From the NCBI GenBank assembly GCA_937907405.1, contig CALCIC010000856.1, positions 1 to 8,331 on the forward strand: a stretch of DNA of 8,331 nucleotides, written 5' to 3'. Position 1 is the first letter of the stretch. The number at the start of each line of letters is the position of its first letter. The notes below the pieces were generated by a model that did no database searches, had not been told where the DNA came from, and saw only the letters and a program-made list of their open reading frames with translations. Below are positions 1-6,068 of this stretch, piece after piece. The position numbers were made by a program, and so were the translations under genes. The DNA is from an uncultured Isosphaeraceae bacterium (lineage in GTDB: Bacteria > Planctomycetota > Planctomycetia > Isosphaerales > Isosphaeraceae).

Positions 1-2
1 CG

Positions 3-749
3 CCCGGTCGGCCGGCCGACCGCCTCAAGCTCCTCCAGACGGTCGAGGATCAGGCCCGCCGACTTGAGCTGGACGTCCAGGTCCACGCCATGCAGTCGCA
101 TTACGCCCGCGCCCACGACCTGCTGACCGATCGTCGCGCCCTGGCCGCGTTCGACCTGGACCGGGAAGACCCGAAGCTCCGCGATCGGTACGGCCGGCAC
201 GCCCACGGCCAGGCCGTCTTGCAATCGCGACGCCTGGTGGAAGCCGGCGTGCCGATCACGACGGTCTTCTGGCAGAACGACGGCATCACGAACGTGAGCG
301 TCTACTGGGACACCCATAGCCGCAACTTCATCGACCTCAAGACCCGGCTGATGCCCCCCGCCGACCAGGCCTTCTCCGCCCTGATCGACGACCTCGAATC
401 GCGCGGCCTGCTCGACGAAACCCTGGTCGTCTGGACGGGCGAATTCGGCCGGACCCCGCGCGTGGGGCAGTCGGTCGTCGGAGGCGCGGGGGCCGGTCGG
501 GATGGTCGGGACCACTGGCCGCACTGCTTCAGCACCGTGCTCGCCGGCGCGGGCGTCCGGGGCGGCACCGTCTGGGGCGCGTCGGACCGCTGGGCCGCCT
601 ACCCCGCACGCGACCCGGTGACGCCGGCCGACGTCGCAGCCACGATCTATCACCTGCTCGGCGTCGACCCCGCGCTGGAAATCCGCGACCAACTCGACCG
701 CCCGCACCGCCTCTGCCTCGGCGAGCCGGTGGCCGGCGTGCTTGCCTAA
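3..749 (+). CDS. DUF1501 family protein, C-terminal part (5' end outside window)
   Basis: The frame is open from the left edge (first full codon at base 3) and ends at TAA 747-749, giving 248 visible residues. Family hallmarks are visible: WDTHSRNF at residues 102-109, GEFGRTP at 146-152 and GRDHWP at 168-173. These Asp/His/Glu-rich blocks are typical of DUF1501, a group with an alkaline phosphatase/sulfatase-like fold that is greatly expanded in Planctomycetes and usually exported through a Tat signal. The missing N-terminus would hold that signal. DUF1501 genes commonly sit directly downstream of a DUF1549/DUF1553 (PSD1, cytochrome-like) gene, which would lie off the left edge. The biochemical activity of the family is not settled, so no reaction is assigned. 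The ATG at 90 is internal: the sequence before it (LLQTVEDQARRLELDVQVHA) continues the same protein. Confidence 0.93.
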   Translation, partial: PGRPADRLKLLQTVEDQARRLELDVQVHAMQSHYARAHDLLTDRRALAAFDLDREDPKLRDRYGRHAHGQAVLQSRRLVEAGVPITTVFWQNDGITNVSVYWDTHSRNFIDLKTRLMPPADQAFSALIDDLESRGLLDETLVVWTGEFGRTPRVGQSVVGGAGAGRDGRDHWPHCFSTVLAGAGVRGGTVWGASDRWAAYPARDPVTPADVAATIYHLLGVDPALEIRDQLDRPHRLCLGEPVAGVLA

Positions 750-1356
750 GCAGACGACCGCCCCGCGTCGACATCGGGTTTCCTCGTGGCGGTTACCACA
801 GCTTCCACAGGCCACGCACTTCAGATACATAAGATGGAAGATCTGGCGAGAGCGTTGGATAACCTACTCTTATCGTTTTGCCTCTCTTATTTGAGTTTGA
901 AATGAGCATGCCTTGCAATGCAAGGCGTCGGTCCTGCGGGTCGTGGAGTGCGGCGGCTTGCCTCCGCTTCCAACACGCATCGCGCGCGGGAGCAAGCTCC
1001 CGCACTCCACGATGGCGAACCGCGCAACCCATCAGGAAACCGCATCTAGTGTGCGCTAGCGTGCGGGGTCACCACCAACTGCTTCCCGCGGTGTTGGCAA
1101 GACTGGGGGTGGATCTTGTAGAATCGATGCCATCAGGGGAGGACAACCCTCGCTAGCCGGACCGGGCCTGGGGCCGAACAATGTCGACTGCCCCCAAGGC
1201 GCAAAGCCGAAGCAAAGCATGGCGCTCCGTCCGATCACCAACACCTGATAAGGTGGAAGGCGCGCGCCGAGTTCCCACGCCCAATTCCCATACGGCGGTC
1301 TTTGATTTCCCGAAGCGCAACGGCTTTCCGCATGACGCGACGTAATCGGGCCATCA
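750..1356. other. Gene-poor spacer between DUF1501 and the nucleotidyltransferase operon
   Basis: I see no convincing gene here. Bases about 825-905 are clearly more AT-rich than the flanks. They contain a 23-codon ORF (834-905) without a Shine-Dalgarno. A long inverted repeat occupies 941-1012. A sigma70-like pair (TTGGCA 1094-1099, TAGAAT 1119-1124, 19-base spacer) is followed by a GGGGAGGA at 1136-1143 with no start codon at a useful distance, and then by a 54-codon ORF at 1181-1345. No strong terminator is seen after the DUF1501 stop, only 6-bp arms (757-762 with 788-793) around a 25-base loop. Confidence 0.7.
941..1012. repeat. Imperfect inverted repeat, family A (27-bp arms)
   Basis: Left arm 941-967 and right arm 986-1012 are reverse complements at 23 of 27 positions, around an 18-base spacer. 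The outer 12 bases (TCGTGGAGTGCG and its complement) are perfect. Each arm also contains a smaller self-complementary core; on the right arm this is GGGAGCAAGCTCCC. The whole could fold as one long hairpin or as two small ones. This is the architecture of REP/BIME-like or miniature mobile repeats. It differs in sequence from the repeats at 2566-2676 and 6069-6166. The compensating structure is seen directly; mobility is inferred. Confidence 0.8.
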
Positions 1357-1698
1357 TCAGATCATACGTTCACAAGGGTCTTCATCGCGCCCTTCCAGGC
1401 GGTCGAGATGCCGGTACCGGGGGGTCGGCCCCCAGACGTTTTCGGGAACCACGACGCGGTCCCAATCGAAGCAGGCGCGAAAAGCGTGATACCCGGGGGA
1501 AGTCAGGACCGGGAAGCGATCGAACACGTCCCTCCAGCCCTGAAAGAGCAGAAATGTCTCGGGGTCCGGGTGAATCCCTAAATCCCAGGCCGAGCAGATT
1601 CGATGCACGTAATCGGCCTTGGCCTCGTCCGTGTCGAGCACGTCGGGCGCCTCGTCGAGGTCCGGGTAGACGCTGTGGTCGAGTAGATTGCGGCTCAT
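1357..1698 (-). CDS. Small acidic protein of unknown family, coupled to the nucleotidyltransferase
   Basis: 113 residues, read from ATG 1698-1696 to TGA 1359-1357. The start codon overlaps the upstream stop as ATGA, and AAGGAG (1710-1715) lies 11 bases before it. This is preferred over a start nine codons further upstream, inside the neighbour. I do not recognise the family. The protein is strongly acidic: 16 Asp and 7 Glu against 11 Arg and 1 Lys, with an Asp/Glu-rich stretch at residues 13-29. It is also rich in aromatics in the middle and C-terminal part (Trp38, Trp55, Trp79, Trp89). There is no signal peptide or membrane segment, so it is probably cytoplasmic. Tight coupling to the transferase suggests a partner, perhaps a binding or neutralising protein, but that is inference from position only. 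The coding call rests on the overlap, the Shine-Dalgarno and a protein-like composition. Confidence 0.72.
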   Translation of the reverse strand: MSRNLLDHSVYPDLDEAPDVLDTDEAKADYVHRICSAWDLGIHPDPETFLLFQGWRDVFDRFPVLTSPGYHAFRACFDWDRVVVPENVWGPTPRYRHLDRLEGRDEDPCERMI

Positions 1699-2429
1699 GG
1701 CGTGGCGAACTCCTTCCTGAACCAACCGCGCGTGGCCTCGGCGCGTTCCCGCTCGGCATCATCCCGGATGGACCCGAGCGGCCTGCGGCTCTCCAAGGCT
1801 GCCAGGTGAAAGAGCACCTTCTGCCTGGCCGGCTCAAGCGGCTCGCCCGGGTTCTTGCGGCGCCAGAGCTCCCATACGTCGGAAACCGTGACGAGCCCTT
1901 CATCAATGACGTGCTTGATATCGGTGAAGTCGCGTGGCGCCCCACGGTCGACCAGCGCGTTCATCTTGGAGGCCAGGTTGTCGGCCAGCGTCTCGATGAG
2001 GACGGGAGGCCACGCGCTGGCGACGGGTTCTTCCAGGCCAATGGATCGCACGGAAATCTGGAACGAGAACACCCTCTTGCCGTCACGCACCAACTCAAAC
2101 GAGAAGGTCTCGCCGAACCGCCGCTCCTTAATCACACCCCCTTCATCGTCCGCAAGCCGCTGCATGGCCTCGCGGACGGCCTGCTCCGTGGCCGGGTTGG
2201 CGCGGGCCTTCCACCAAGCGTCGACATCGTGCGTGCGGCGGTACTCGGCGTAGTGCTGCAGCGCGAAGTAACCGCCGAGCACGATCTCGGCGGCCTCGGG
2301 CCTGGCGACCAGCAGCGTAAGCACCCGCTCGGCGCGCGGATCAAGATGCGCCGGCCGCCTCATCGTCACCTGCCGCAGGTCGTCGGACGATCGGTCCTCG
2401 CCTCGGTTCTCTCCCGCCTCAATCCCCAT
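1695..2429 (-). CDS. AbiEii/AbiGii-like nucleotidyltransferase
   Basis: 244 residues. The nucleotidyltransferase signature is visible: Gly-Gly at 52-53 in LGGYFALQHY, then R65, T66, D68 and D70 in YRRTHDVDAWW, matching the GG...R-T-D-(I/V)-D metal-binding core of the AbiEii (PF08843) group. A second conserved block follows at about 150-172: K155 in LASKMNALVDRG, then R166-D167 and D170 in PRDFTDIKHV, again typical of the family. The start at 2429 is supported by GGAGG (2439-2443) nine bases upstream; Met23 lacks a comparable site. Known AbiEii proteins are toxins of type IV toxin-antitoxin and abortive-infection systems that transfer nucleotides to RNA targets, usually encoded just after the antitoxin AbiEi. 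No AbiEi-like winged-helix gene is here. Instead a small acidic protein follows with a 4-base overlap. Toxicity or phage defence is therefore possible but unproven, and many family members have other roles. Confidence 0.85.
   Translation of the reverse strand: MGIEAGENRGEDRSSDDLRQVTMRRPAHLDPRAERVLTLLVARPEAAEIVLGGYFALQHYAEYRRTHDVDAWWKARANPATEQAVREAMQRLADDEGGVIKERRFGETFSFELVRDGKRVFSFQISVRSIGLEEPVASAWPPVLIETLADNLASKMNALVDRGAPRDFTDIKHVIDEGLVTVSDVWELWRRKNPGEPLEPARQKVLFHLAALESRRPLGSIRDDAERERAEATRGWFRKEFATP
1710..1715 (-). promoter_or_regulatory. Ribosome binding site deciding the start at 1698
   Basis: AAGGAG on the minus strand lies inside the 3' end of the nucleotidyltransferase gene, 11 bases before ATG 1698-1696. 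Together with the ATGA overlap it supports translation of the small protein from 1698 and coupling between the two genes. Confidence 0.7.
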
Positions 2430-2438
2430 CGCACGCGG

Positions 2439-2443
2439 CCTCC
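2439..2443 (-). promoter_or_regulatory. Ribosome binding site of the nucleotidyltransferase
   Basis: GGAGG on the minus strand, nine bases before ATG 2429-2427. It decides in favour of this start over the in-frame Met codon at 2363, which has only a weak CAGGTG upstream. I could not identify a clear -35/-10 pair in the more AT-rich stretch 2455-2525 from which this operon is presumably transcribed. Confidence 0.7.
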
Positions 2444-2565
2444 GGCTGCTCGACTCATGGCAGAGTTGAGTCAGTCAGGCACTTCAACCGGATAAATCGG
2501 GTGACATAGACTACTTGGCTCATGTGGGGGATTCGGTGAAGCGCTGCGGTCCGCAAGGCCACCTG

Positions 2566-2676
2566 ATACAAGCCCGAAGCGCAAGCGAGGGTGGATTTCA
2601 CGAGGCCCTGAACCGCACCCGAGGCCGCTCGGCGCGGTTCCGCGGGCGATCCCTCGCTTGCGCGTCGGGCTTGTAT
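2566..2676. repeat. Long inverted repeat, family B, copy 1 (26-bp arms)
   Basis: Arms 2566-2591 and 2651-2676 are reverse complements at 25 of 26 positions; the single mismatch is A against the consensus C after AAGCCCGA. The loop is itself structured: GAACCGC 2610-2616 pairs with GCGGTTC 2634-2640, and inside that CCGAG 2619-2623 pairs with CTCGG 2628-2632 around a GCCG tetraloop. The element can therefore form a continuous, branched-free long hairpin. The same arm sequence recurs at 6069-6166. I recall this arm as an abundant dispersed repeat in Isosphaeraceae/Pirellulales genomes. It could act as a REP-like element, a bidirectional transcription stop or a non-autonomous mobile element. Confidence 0.9.
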
Positions 2677-3068
2677 TTCAAGCCTTCGCCACCACCTTCT
2701 CCTCATGAGCCGACTACTTTTCCACGAGAACAAGGTCGTCCGTCTGCCCACAGGCCAATGCTCCCATCTTACTCATTCGGCACAAATCGTGCAAAACAGG
2801 TGCATGGCCCGTGGCCGCGTGCGCGAGGCCCTCATCGCGGAGGGCCGCTTCCCGCCTCGATGATCGAAATCCACCCCGCGTCCCGCAGGCTGTTCTGATC
2901 GTCGAGAGGTCCCCGTTGGGACGATCGGTCTCGATCGCGGTTGAATCGGAAACGGCCCCGGTGGCTGTCCCATCCAGCCCGGGTGCTGGTTCACGTTTCC
3001 GCGTCTCATCTCGATGATTCGAGGATCCTGGTAGCTGGCGGTCTATAGTACCCGCCTCGCCGATCCGA

Positions 3069-3074
3069 TAGAAT
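3069..3074 (+). promoter_or_regulatory. Possible -10 element for the aldo/keto reductase operon
   Basis: TAGAAT resembles a sigma70 -10 hexamer and lies about 105 bases before the start codon at 3179, which would leave a leader of roughly 98 bases. No good -35 hexamer is visible 16-19 bases upstream, where the sequence is CTATAGTACCC. The same TAGAATC heptamer occurs at 1119-1125. The call is weak. Confidence 0.25.
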
Positions 3075-3164
3075 CACACGTTGTTTCGCGCCTCGCGTGG
3101 ACACAGGATCGGTCGCGCCCCAGGTCGTTGGGGATCGTGCTTCCCAAACTCGAACCGAGACTCC

Positions 3165-3169
3165 GGGAG
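3165..3169 (+). promoter_or_regulatory. Ribosome binding site deciding the aldo/keto reductase start
   Basis: GGGAG ends nine bases before ATG 3179. This places the start directly before the twin-arginine signal (MTPPLNRRDFLAQ). The longer frame from TTG 3128 would put 17 residues ahead of it. Confidence 0.75.
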
Positions 3170-3178
3170 ATTCCGCAC

Positions 3179-4078
3179 ATGACGCCTCCATTGAACCGTC
3201 GTGATTTCCTTGCCCAGGCGACGGCCGCGAGCGCGGCGTTGGCGGCGTCGGGCTCGGCCCTCGGGGCGACTCGCGCAAAGGCCGCCCTGCCCTCCGGGCC
3301 GACCGCCAAGGTGACGCTCGGCAAGTCGGGGGTTCAGGTCTCGCTGGTCGGCATGGGGACCGGCAGCGTGGGCTCGGGGCAGTCGAGCAAGCAGACCAAG
3401 CTGGGGGTCAAGGGGTTCACCAAGGTCGTCCGCCACGCGCTCGACCACGGGGTCAACTTCTTCGACGTCGCCGACCAGTACGGCTCGCACGTGTACCTCC
3501 GCGAGGCCCTCAAGGGGGTCCCCCGCGACCAGTACGTCATCCAGACCAAGACCCACGCCACCGACGCGGTCACCACCCGCGACCACCTCGACCGCTACCG
3601 GCTCGAACTGGGCGTCGACTACATCGACATCGTCCTCTTGCACTGCATGACCAAGGACGGCTGGACCAAGGACCACACCGGGGCGATGGAGTACCTCTCG
3701 CAGGCCAAGGACGAGAAGTTGATCCGCGCCCACGGCACCAGCAACCACGGCATGGACCCGCTGCGGCATTCGTCCAAGACCCCGTTCGTGGAGGTCAACC
3801 TCGCCCGGATCAACCCCCAGGGGCTGATCATGGACGACAAGAAGCCCGACGAGGTCGCCTCGGTCCTTGAAGAGATGCACGCCGCCGGCAAGGGGGTCAT
3901 CGGCATGAAGATCCTCGGCGAAGGCCGGATCACCAAGCCCGAGGAGAAGGACGAGTCGCTCCGGTACGTCCTGGGCCTGGGCTCGGTCGATTCGTTCATC
4001 ATCGGCTTCGAGAACACCGACCAGATCGACGACGTCCTCAAGCGCACCGCGGACGCCATCGCGTTCCTCAAGGGCTGA
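3179..4078 (+). CDS. Tat-exported aldo/keto reductase
   Basis: 299 residues. The N-terminus is a twin-arginine signal: R7-R8 in NRRDFL, followed by an Ala-rich hydrophobic stretch to about residue 34, so export of the folded protein is expected. The reductase domain follows from about residue 43 (AKVTLGKSGVQVSLVGMGTGS). All four members of the classical catalytic tetrad are visible: D96 and Y101 in FFDVADQYGS, K124 in VIQTKTH and H155 in VLLHCMTKDG. The late motif HGTSNHGMD and the C-terminal FIIGFENTDQIDD fit the (beta/alpha)8 family. The mature domain is about 250 residues, shorter than the usual 310-330. The family reduces or oxidises carbonyls with NAD(P)H; the substrate cannot be read from sequence. 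Export through Tat implies cofactor loading before transport. It is followed four bases later by an acetyltransferase gene, probably in one transcript. Confidence 0.93.
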   Translation: MTPPLNRRDFLAQATAASAALAASGSALGATRAKAALPSGPTAKVTLGKSGVQVSLVGMGTGSVGSGQSSKQTKLGVKGFTKVVRHALDHGVNFFDVADQYGSHVYLREALKGVPRDQYVIQTKTHATDAVTTRDHLDRYRLELGVDYIDIVLLHCMTKDGWTKDHTGAMEYLSQAKDEKLIRAHGTSNHGMDPLRHSSKTPFVEVNLARINPQGLIMDDKKPDEVASVLEEMHAAGKGVIGMKILGEGRITKPEEKDESLRYVLGLGSVDSFIIGFENTDQIDDVLKRTADAIAFLKG

Positions 4079-4082
4079 CGCC

Positions 4083-5069
4083 GTGTTCGACGAGGCGGAC
4101 GGGGGGGGAGGTCGAGGCGCGGCCGTCTCCGGGCTTCAGATCCTCCCCTGCCCGCCCGAAGACCGCAAGCCGGCGCTCGAGGTCCTGTACCAGCACCTGC
4201 CCGGCTCGCTCCGCGCCTGCATGATCGACGAGCTGCTCCACGACGGCCAGGGGGGCGTCGTGGACCTCTCCGGCCTCTGGATCGCCCGTCGGCGGCGGTG
4301 GGGGCTCCATGCCGACGCGCCGGGGCGGATCGTGGCGACGCTGATGACCCAGGGGTTCGGCGGCCGGGCCGCCGCGCTCTGGGCGCCGGAAGTCCGGACG
4401 ACCTGGCGCCGCGCCGAGATCGCCGCCCGACTGATCCAAGAAGCGCTTGAGGACTACAAGGCCCGGGGCTTCGCGATCGCCCAGGCGGTGCTCGACGCGA
4501 CCGCCAGCGGCCGCAACGCGGCCGACCTGACCCGGGGCGGCATGCCCCGCGTGACCGACCTGGTGTTCCTCCGGCGCGACACGGCGGCCCCGCTGGCCCT
4601 CCCCCCGACCGACCGCCGGTTCGTCTGGCAAGGGCTGGACGAGGTCGACGCCGACGCGTTCCGGACGACCTTGCAGGCGACCTACGAGGGGAGCCTGGAC
4701 ATGCCCGAGCTGGAACGGGCGCGGTCGATGGACGACACCCTGGAAGGGCATCGCGGGGCCGGCCGGTTCGCCGCCGAGCGTTGGCGGCTGGGGGGCGTGC
4801 CGGGCCGCCCCGACGAGGCCGCCGTCCTGCTGCTGGCCGCCGCCCCCGACCGCGACGCCTGGGAAGTCGTCTACCTCGGCCTCACCCCCGCCGCCCGAGG
4901 CCGCGGCCTGGGCGCCCAGGCGCTCGCCCACGCCCTCGACCTGGCCCGCCCCCACGCCGGGTCGCTGGAACTGGCCGTCGACGTCCGCAACCGCCCGGCC
5001 GTCAAGCTCTACGGCAAAACCGGATTCACCCCCGTCGAACGCCGAGCGGTGCATCTGGCGGTGTTCTGA
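4083..5069 (+). CDS. GNAT family N-acetyltransferase with two GNAT-like halves
   Basis: 328 residues from GTG 4083, with AAGGG (4070-4074) eight bases upstream, inside the end of the reductase gene. The C-terminal half (about 178-325) carries the acetyl-CoA binding motif A: VVYLGLTPAARGRGLG at 262-277, with R272-G273-R274-G275-L276-G277. It also has the usual later block N303-R-P-A-V-K-L-Y310 and G314-F315. The N-terminal half (about 17-165) has a similar layout (GRIVATLMTQG, then a long helix, then a D-A-T-A-S-G-R-N block) but lacks a clear pyrophosphate loop, so it is probably a degenerate GNAT repeat as in mycothiol-synthase-like double GNAT proteins. The enzyme would acetylate an amine on an unknown substrate in the cytoplasm. 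The first 16 residues are Gly-rich and include a run of eight G bases (4101-4108). The next Met (residue 47) is within the domain, so the GTG start is preferred. Confidence 0.85.
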   Translation: MFDEADGGGGRGAAVSGLQILPCPPEDRKPALEVLYQHLPGSLRACMIDELLHDGQGGVVDLSGLWIARRRRWGLHADAPGRIVATLMTQGFGGRAAALWAPEVRTTWRRAEIAARLIQEALEDYKARGFAIAQAVLDATASGRNAADLTRGGMPRVTDLVFLRRDTAAPLALPPTDRRFVWQGLDEVDADAFRTTLQATYEGSLDMPELERARSMDDTLEGHRGAGRFAAERWRLGGVPGRPDEAAVLLLAAAPDRDAWEVVYLGLTPAARGRGLGAQALAHALDLARPHAGSLELAVDVRNRPAVKLYGKTGFTPVERRAVHLAVF

Positions 5070-5083
5070 AGCAAGGCGGACGA

Positions 5084-5821
5084 CTATGGCCGAGGAGGGC
5101 CGCCGCCGCGAGGGGCGGCGAGGATCTCGCCTTCCTTGAGGTAGACGACCGACTCGGCGATCCGGGCGGCGCCGTCGGCGATCCGCTCCAGGTTCCTCGC
5201 GGTGCTGATCAGGCGCAGCCGCGCGCCGAGACGGTCGGGATCGGCGACGAGGTCCCGCTTGAGGCCCCTCAGCACCGAACGGTAGCGGCGGTCGACGGCC
5301 TCGTCGGTCTCGACGACGGCCCGGGCGGCGGCCACGTCGGCGCGGGCGAGGGCGTCGAGGCTGGCGTGGACCTGGGCCGACGCCGCGTGGGCGAGGTCTT
5401 CGAGCGGCTGGGGGATCGGCAGCGCCTGGGGGTCGGCCGCCAGCTTCTTGCTCCGCTTGGCGATGTGCCGGGCCAACTCGGCCAGGCGTTCGAGGTCGCT
5501 GTTGATCTTGAGCACGGCCGCCACCCGGCGGAGGTCCGAGGCCACCGGCTGGTGCAGGGCCAACACCCGGACGCATTCTCGCTCGATGGCGACCTCCCAG
5601 GAGTCGACGGCCGGCTTCTGGCGCCGAACCTCCTCGGCCAGCTCGACGCGCCCCTCGCACAGAGCGGCGAAGCTCCGGTCGAGCGACTCCTCGACGACCG
5701 CCGCCAGCTTCAAGACCTCGGACCAGAGCGACTCCAGGTCGCGGAGGAAGTGGCGGCCGACGGAGACCCGCTCCTGGTCCCAGTCCCAGGGGGTGTTCAC
5801 ACGTTTCGGGTCGTCCGCCAT
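5084..5821 (-). CDS. phoU: PhoU family phosphate-signalling protein
   Basis: 245 residues from ATG 5821-5819 to TAG 5086-5084; GAGGAG (5829-5834) lies seven bases upstream. A longer frame from 5896 adds 25 Arg-rich residues without support. Two PhoU helical repeats are visible. The first (about 25-125) contains QPVASDLRRVAAVLKINSDLER at 91-112. The second (about 135-233) ends with the classical NLERIADGAARIAESVVYL, where E212, R213 and D216 match the metal-binding E/D-x-x-x-D motif. In the first repeat the equivalent is ERLAEL rather than ERIGD, so a metal ligand is Glu in place of Asp. PhoU proteins link the Pst phosphate transporter to the PhoR/PhoB kinase pair and repress the Pho regulon when phosphate is plentiful. 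No pst or pho gene is in the window, so this is a detached copy or the end of a cluster elsewhere. It is convergent with the acetyltransferase, separated by 14 bases. Confidence 0.9.
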   Translation of the reverse strand: MADDPKRVNTPWDWDQERVSVGRHFLRDLESLWSEVLKLAAVVEESLDRSFAALCEGRVELAEEVRRQKPAVDSWEVAIERECVRVLALHQPVASDLRRVAAVLKINSDLERLAELARHIAKRSKKLAADPQALPIPQPLEDLAHAASAQVHASLDALARADVAAARAVVETDEAVDRRYRSVLRGLKRDLVADPDRLGARLRLISTARNLERIADGAARIAESVVYLKEGEILAAPRGGGPPRP

Positions 5822-5828
5822 TCGCCGG

Positions 5829-5834
5829 CTCCTC
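5829..5834 (-). promoter_or_regulatory. Ribosome binding site of the PhoU-family gene
   Basis: GAGGAG on the minus strand, seven bases before ATG 5821-5819. It sets the start at MADDPKRVNTPWDWDQ and excludes the longer frame from 5896. Confidence 0.78.
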
Positions 5835-5918
5835 GCTGCCTCGCCCTGGTGTCTCGGACGCGGTTCAACGTCCCGCCTCAACCCTACGCGATCCAACGCC
5901 CCATCACAACCCGGCCCG

Positions 5919-5938
5919 AAGCCCGGCCGGCAAGCGAG
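5919..5938. repeat. Degenerate single arm of repeat family B
   Basis: AAGCCCGGCCGGCAAGCGAG matches the family B arm AAGCCCGACGCGCAAGCGAG at 17 of 20 positions. No inverted partner is visible within about 150 bases on either side, apart from the complete element that begins at 6069. It may be a decayed copy or a chance match in GC-rich sequence. Confidence 0.4.
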
Positions 5939-6068
5939 CCCTGCGGGAGAGCGATCGATTCACCTTTCATCAAGGCTTCGTCTATCAACCACGAGCATAA
6001 CTCTACTGTAACGCATTTCGAGGACGTTCGACGCAACCTATTGCTCGCCCACGCATGACGGTCGAACA

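Larger units (their letters stand above)
2430..3178. other. Divergent non-coding region between the nucleotidyltransferase operon and the aldo/keto reductase
   Basis: This region must hold the promoters of both flanking operons, which point away from each other. It contains the family B inverted repeat at 2566-2676 and a TAGAAT hexamer at 3069-3074. Short frames here (for example 2811-3017 +) look like chance open frames: Arg/Pro/Ser-rich composition, no Shine-Dalgarno, no motif. A 5-bp stem with a CGTT loop at 2909-2922 is too weak to call. Confidence 0.65.

Noticed and set aside
834..905. 23-codon ORF (MEDLARALDNLLLSF...) in an AT-richer patch
   Set aside because: No Shine-Dalgarno, very short, and no support beyond an open frame.
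1302..2495. 397-codon open frame on the plus strand
   Set aside because: Opposite strand of the nucleotidyltransferase operon; it has no recognisable motif, no Shine-Dalgarno and an Arg/Pro-rich start.
2897..2926. GATCGTC/GACGATC inverted pair, with a nested 5-bp stem at 2909-2922
   Set aside because: Seven-base arms around a 16-base interval are expected by chance in sequence rich in GATCG; no T-tract and no nearby gene end.
3074..3880. 268-codon open frame on the minus strand
   Set aside because: Antisense to the aldo/keto reductase with its complete catalytic tetrad; Val/Gly/Asp-rich shadow.
4068..5660. 530-codon open frame on the minus strand
   Set aside because: Antisense to the acetyltransferase, which has clear GNAT motifs, and overlapping the PhoU gene in another frame. 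Arg/Pro/Gly-rich composition and length are what GC-rich third positions produce.
4781..6058. 425-codon open frame on the plus strand
   Set aside because: Runs out of frame through the acetyltransferase end and then antisense through the PhoU gene; no family features.
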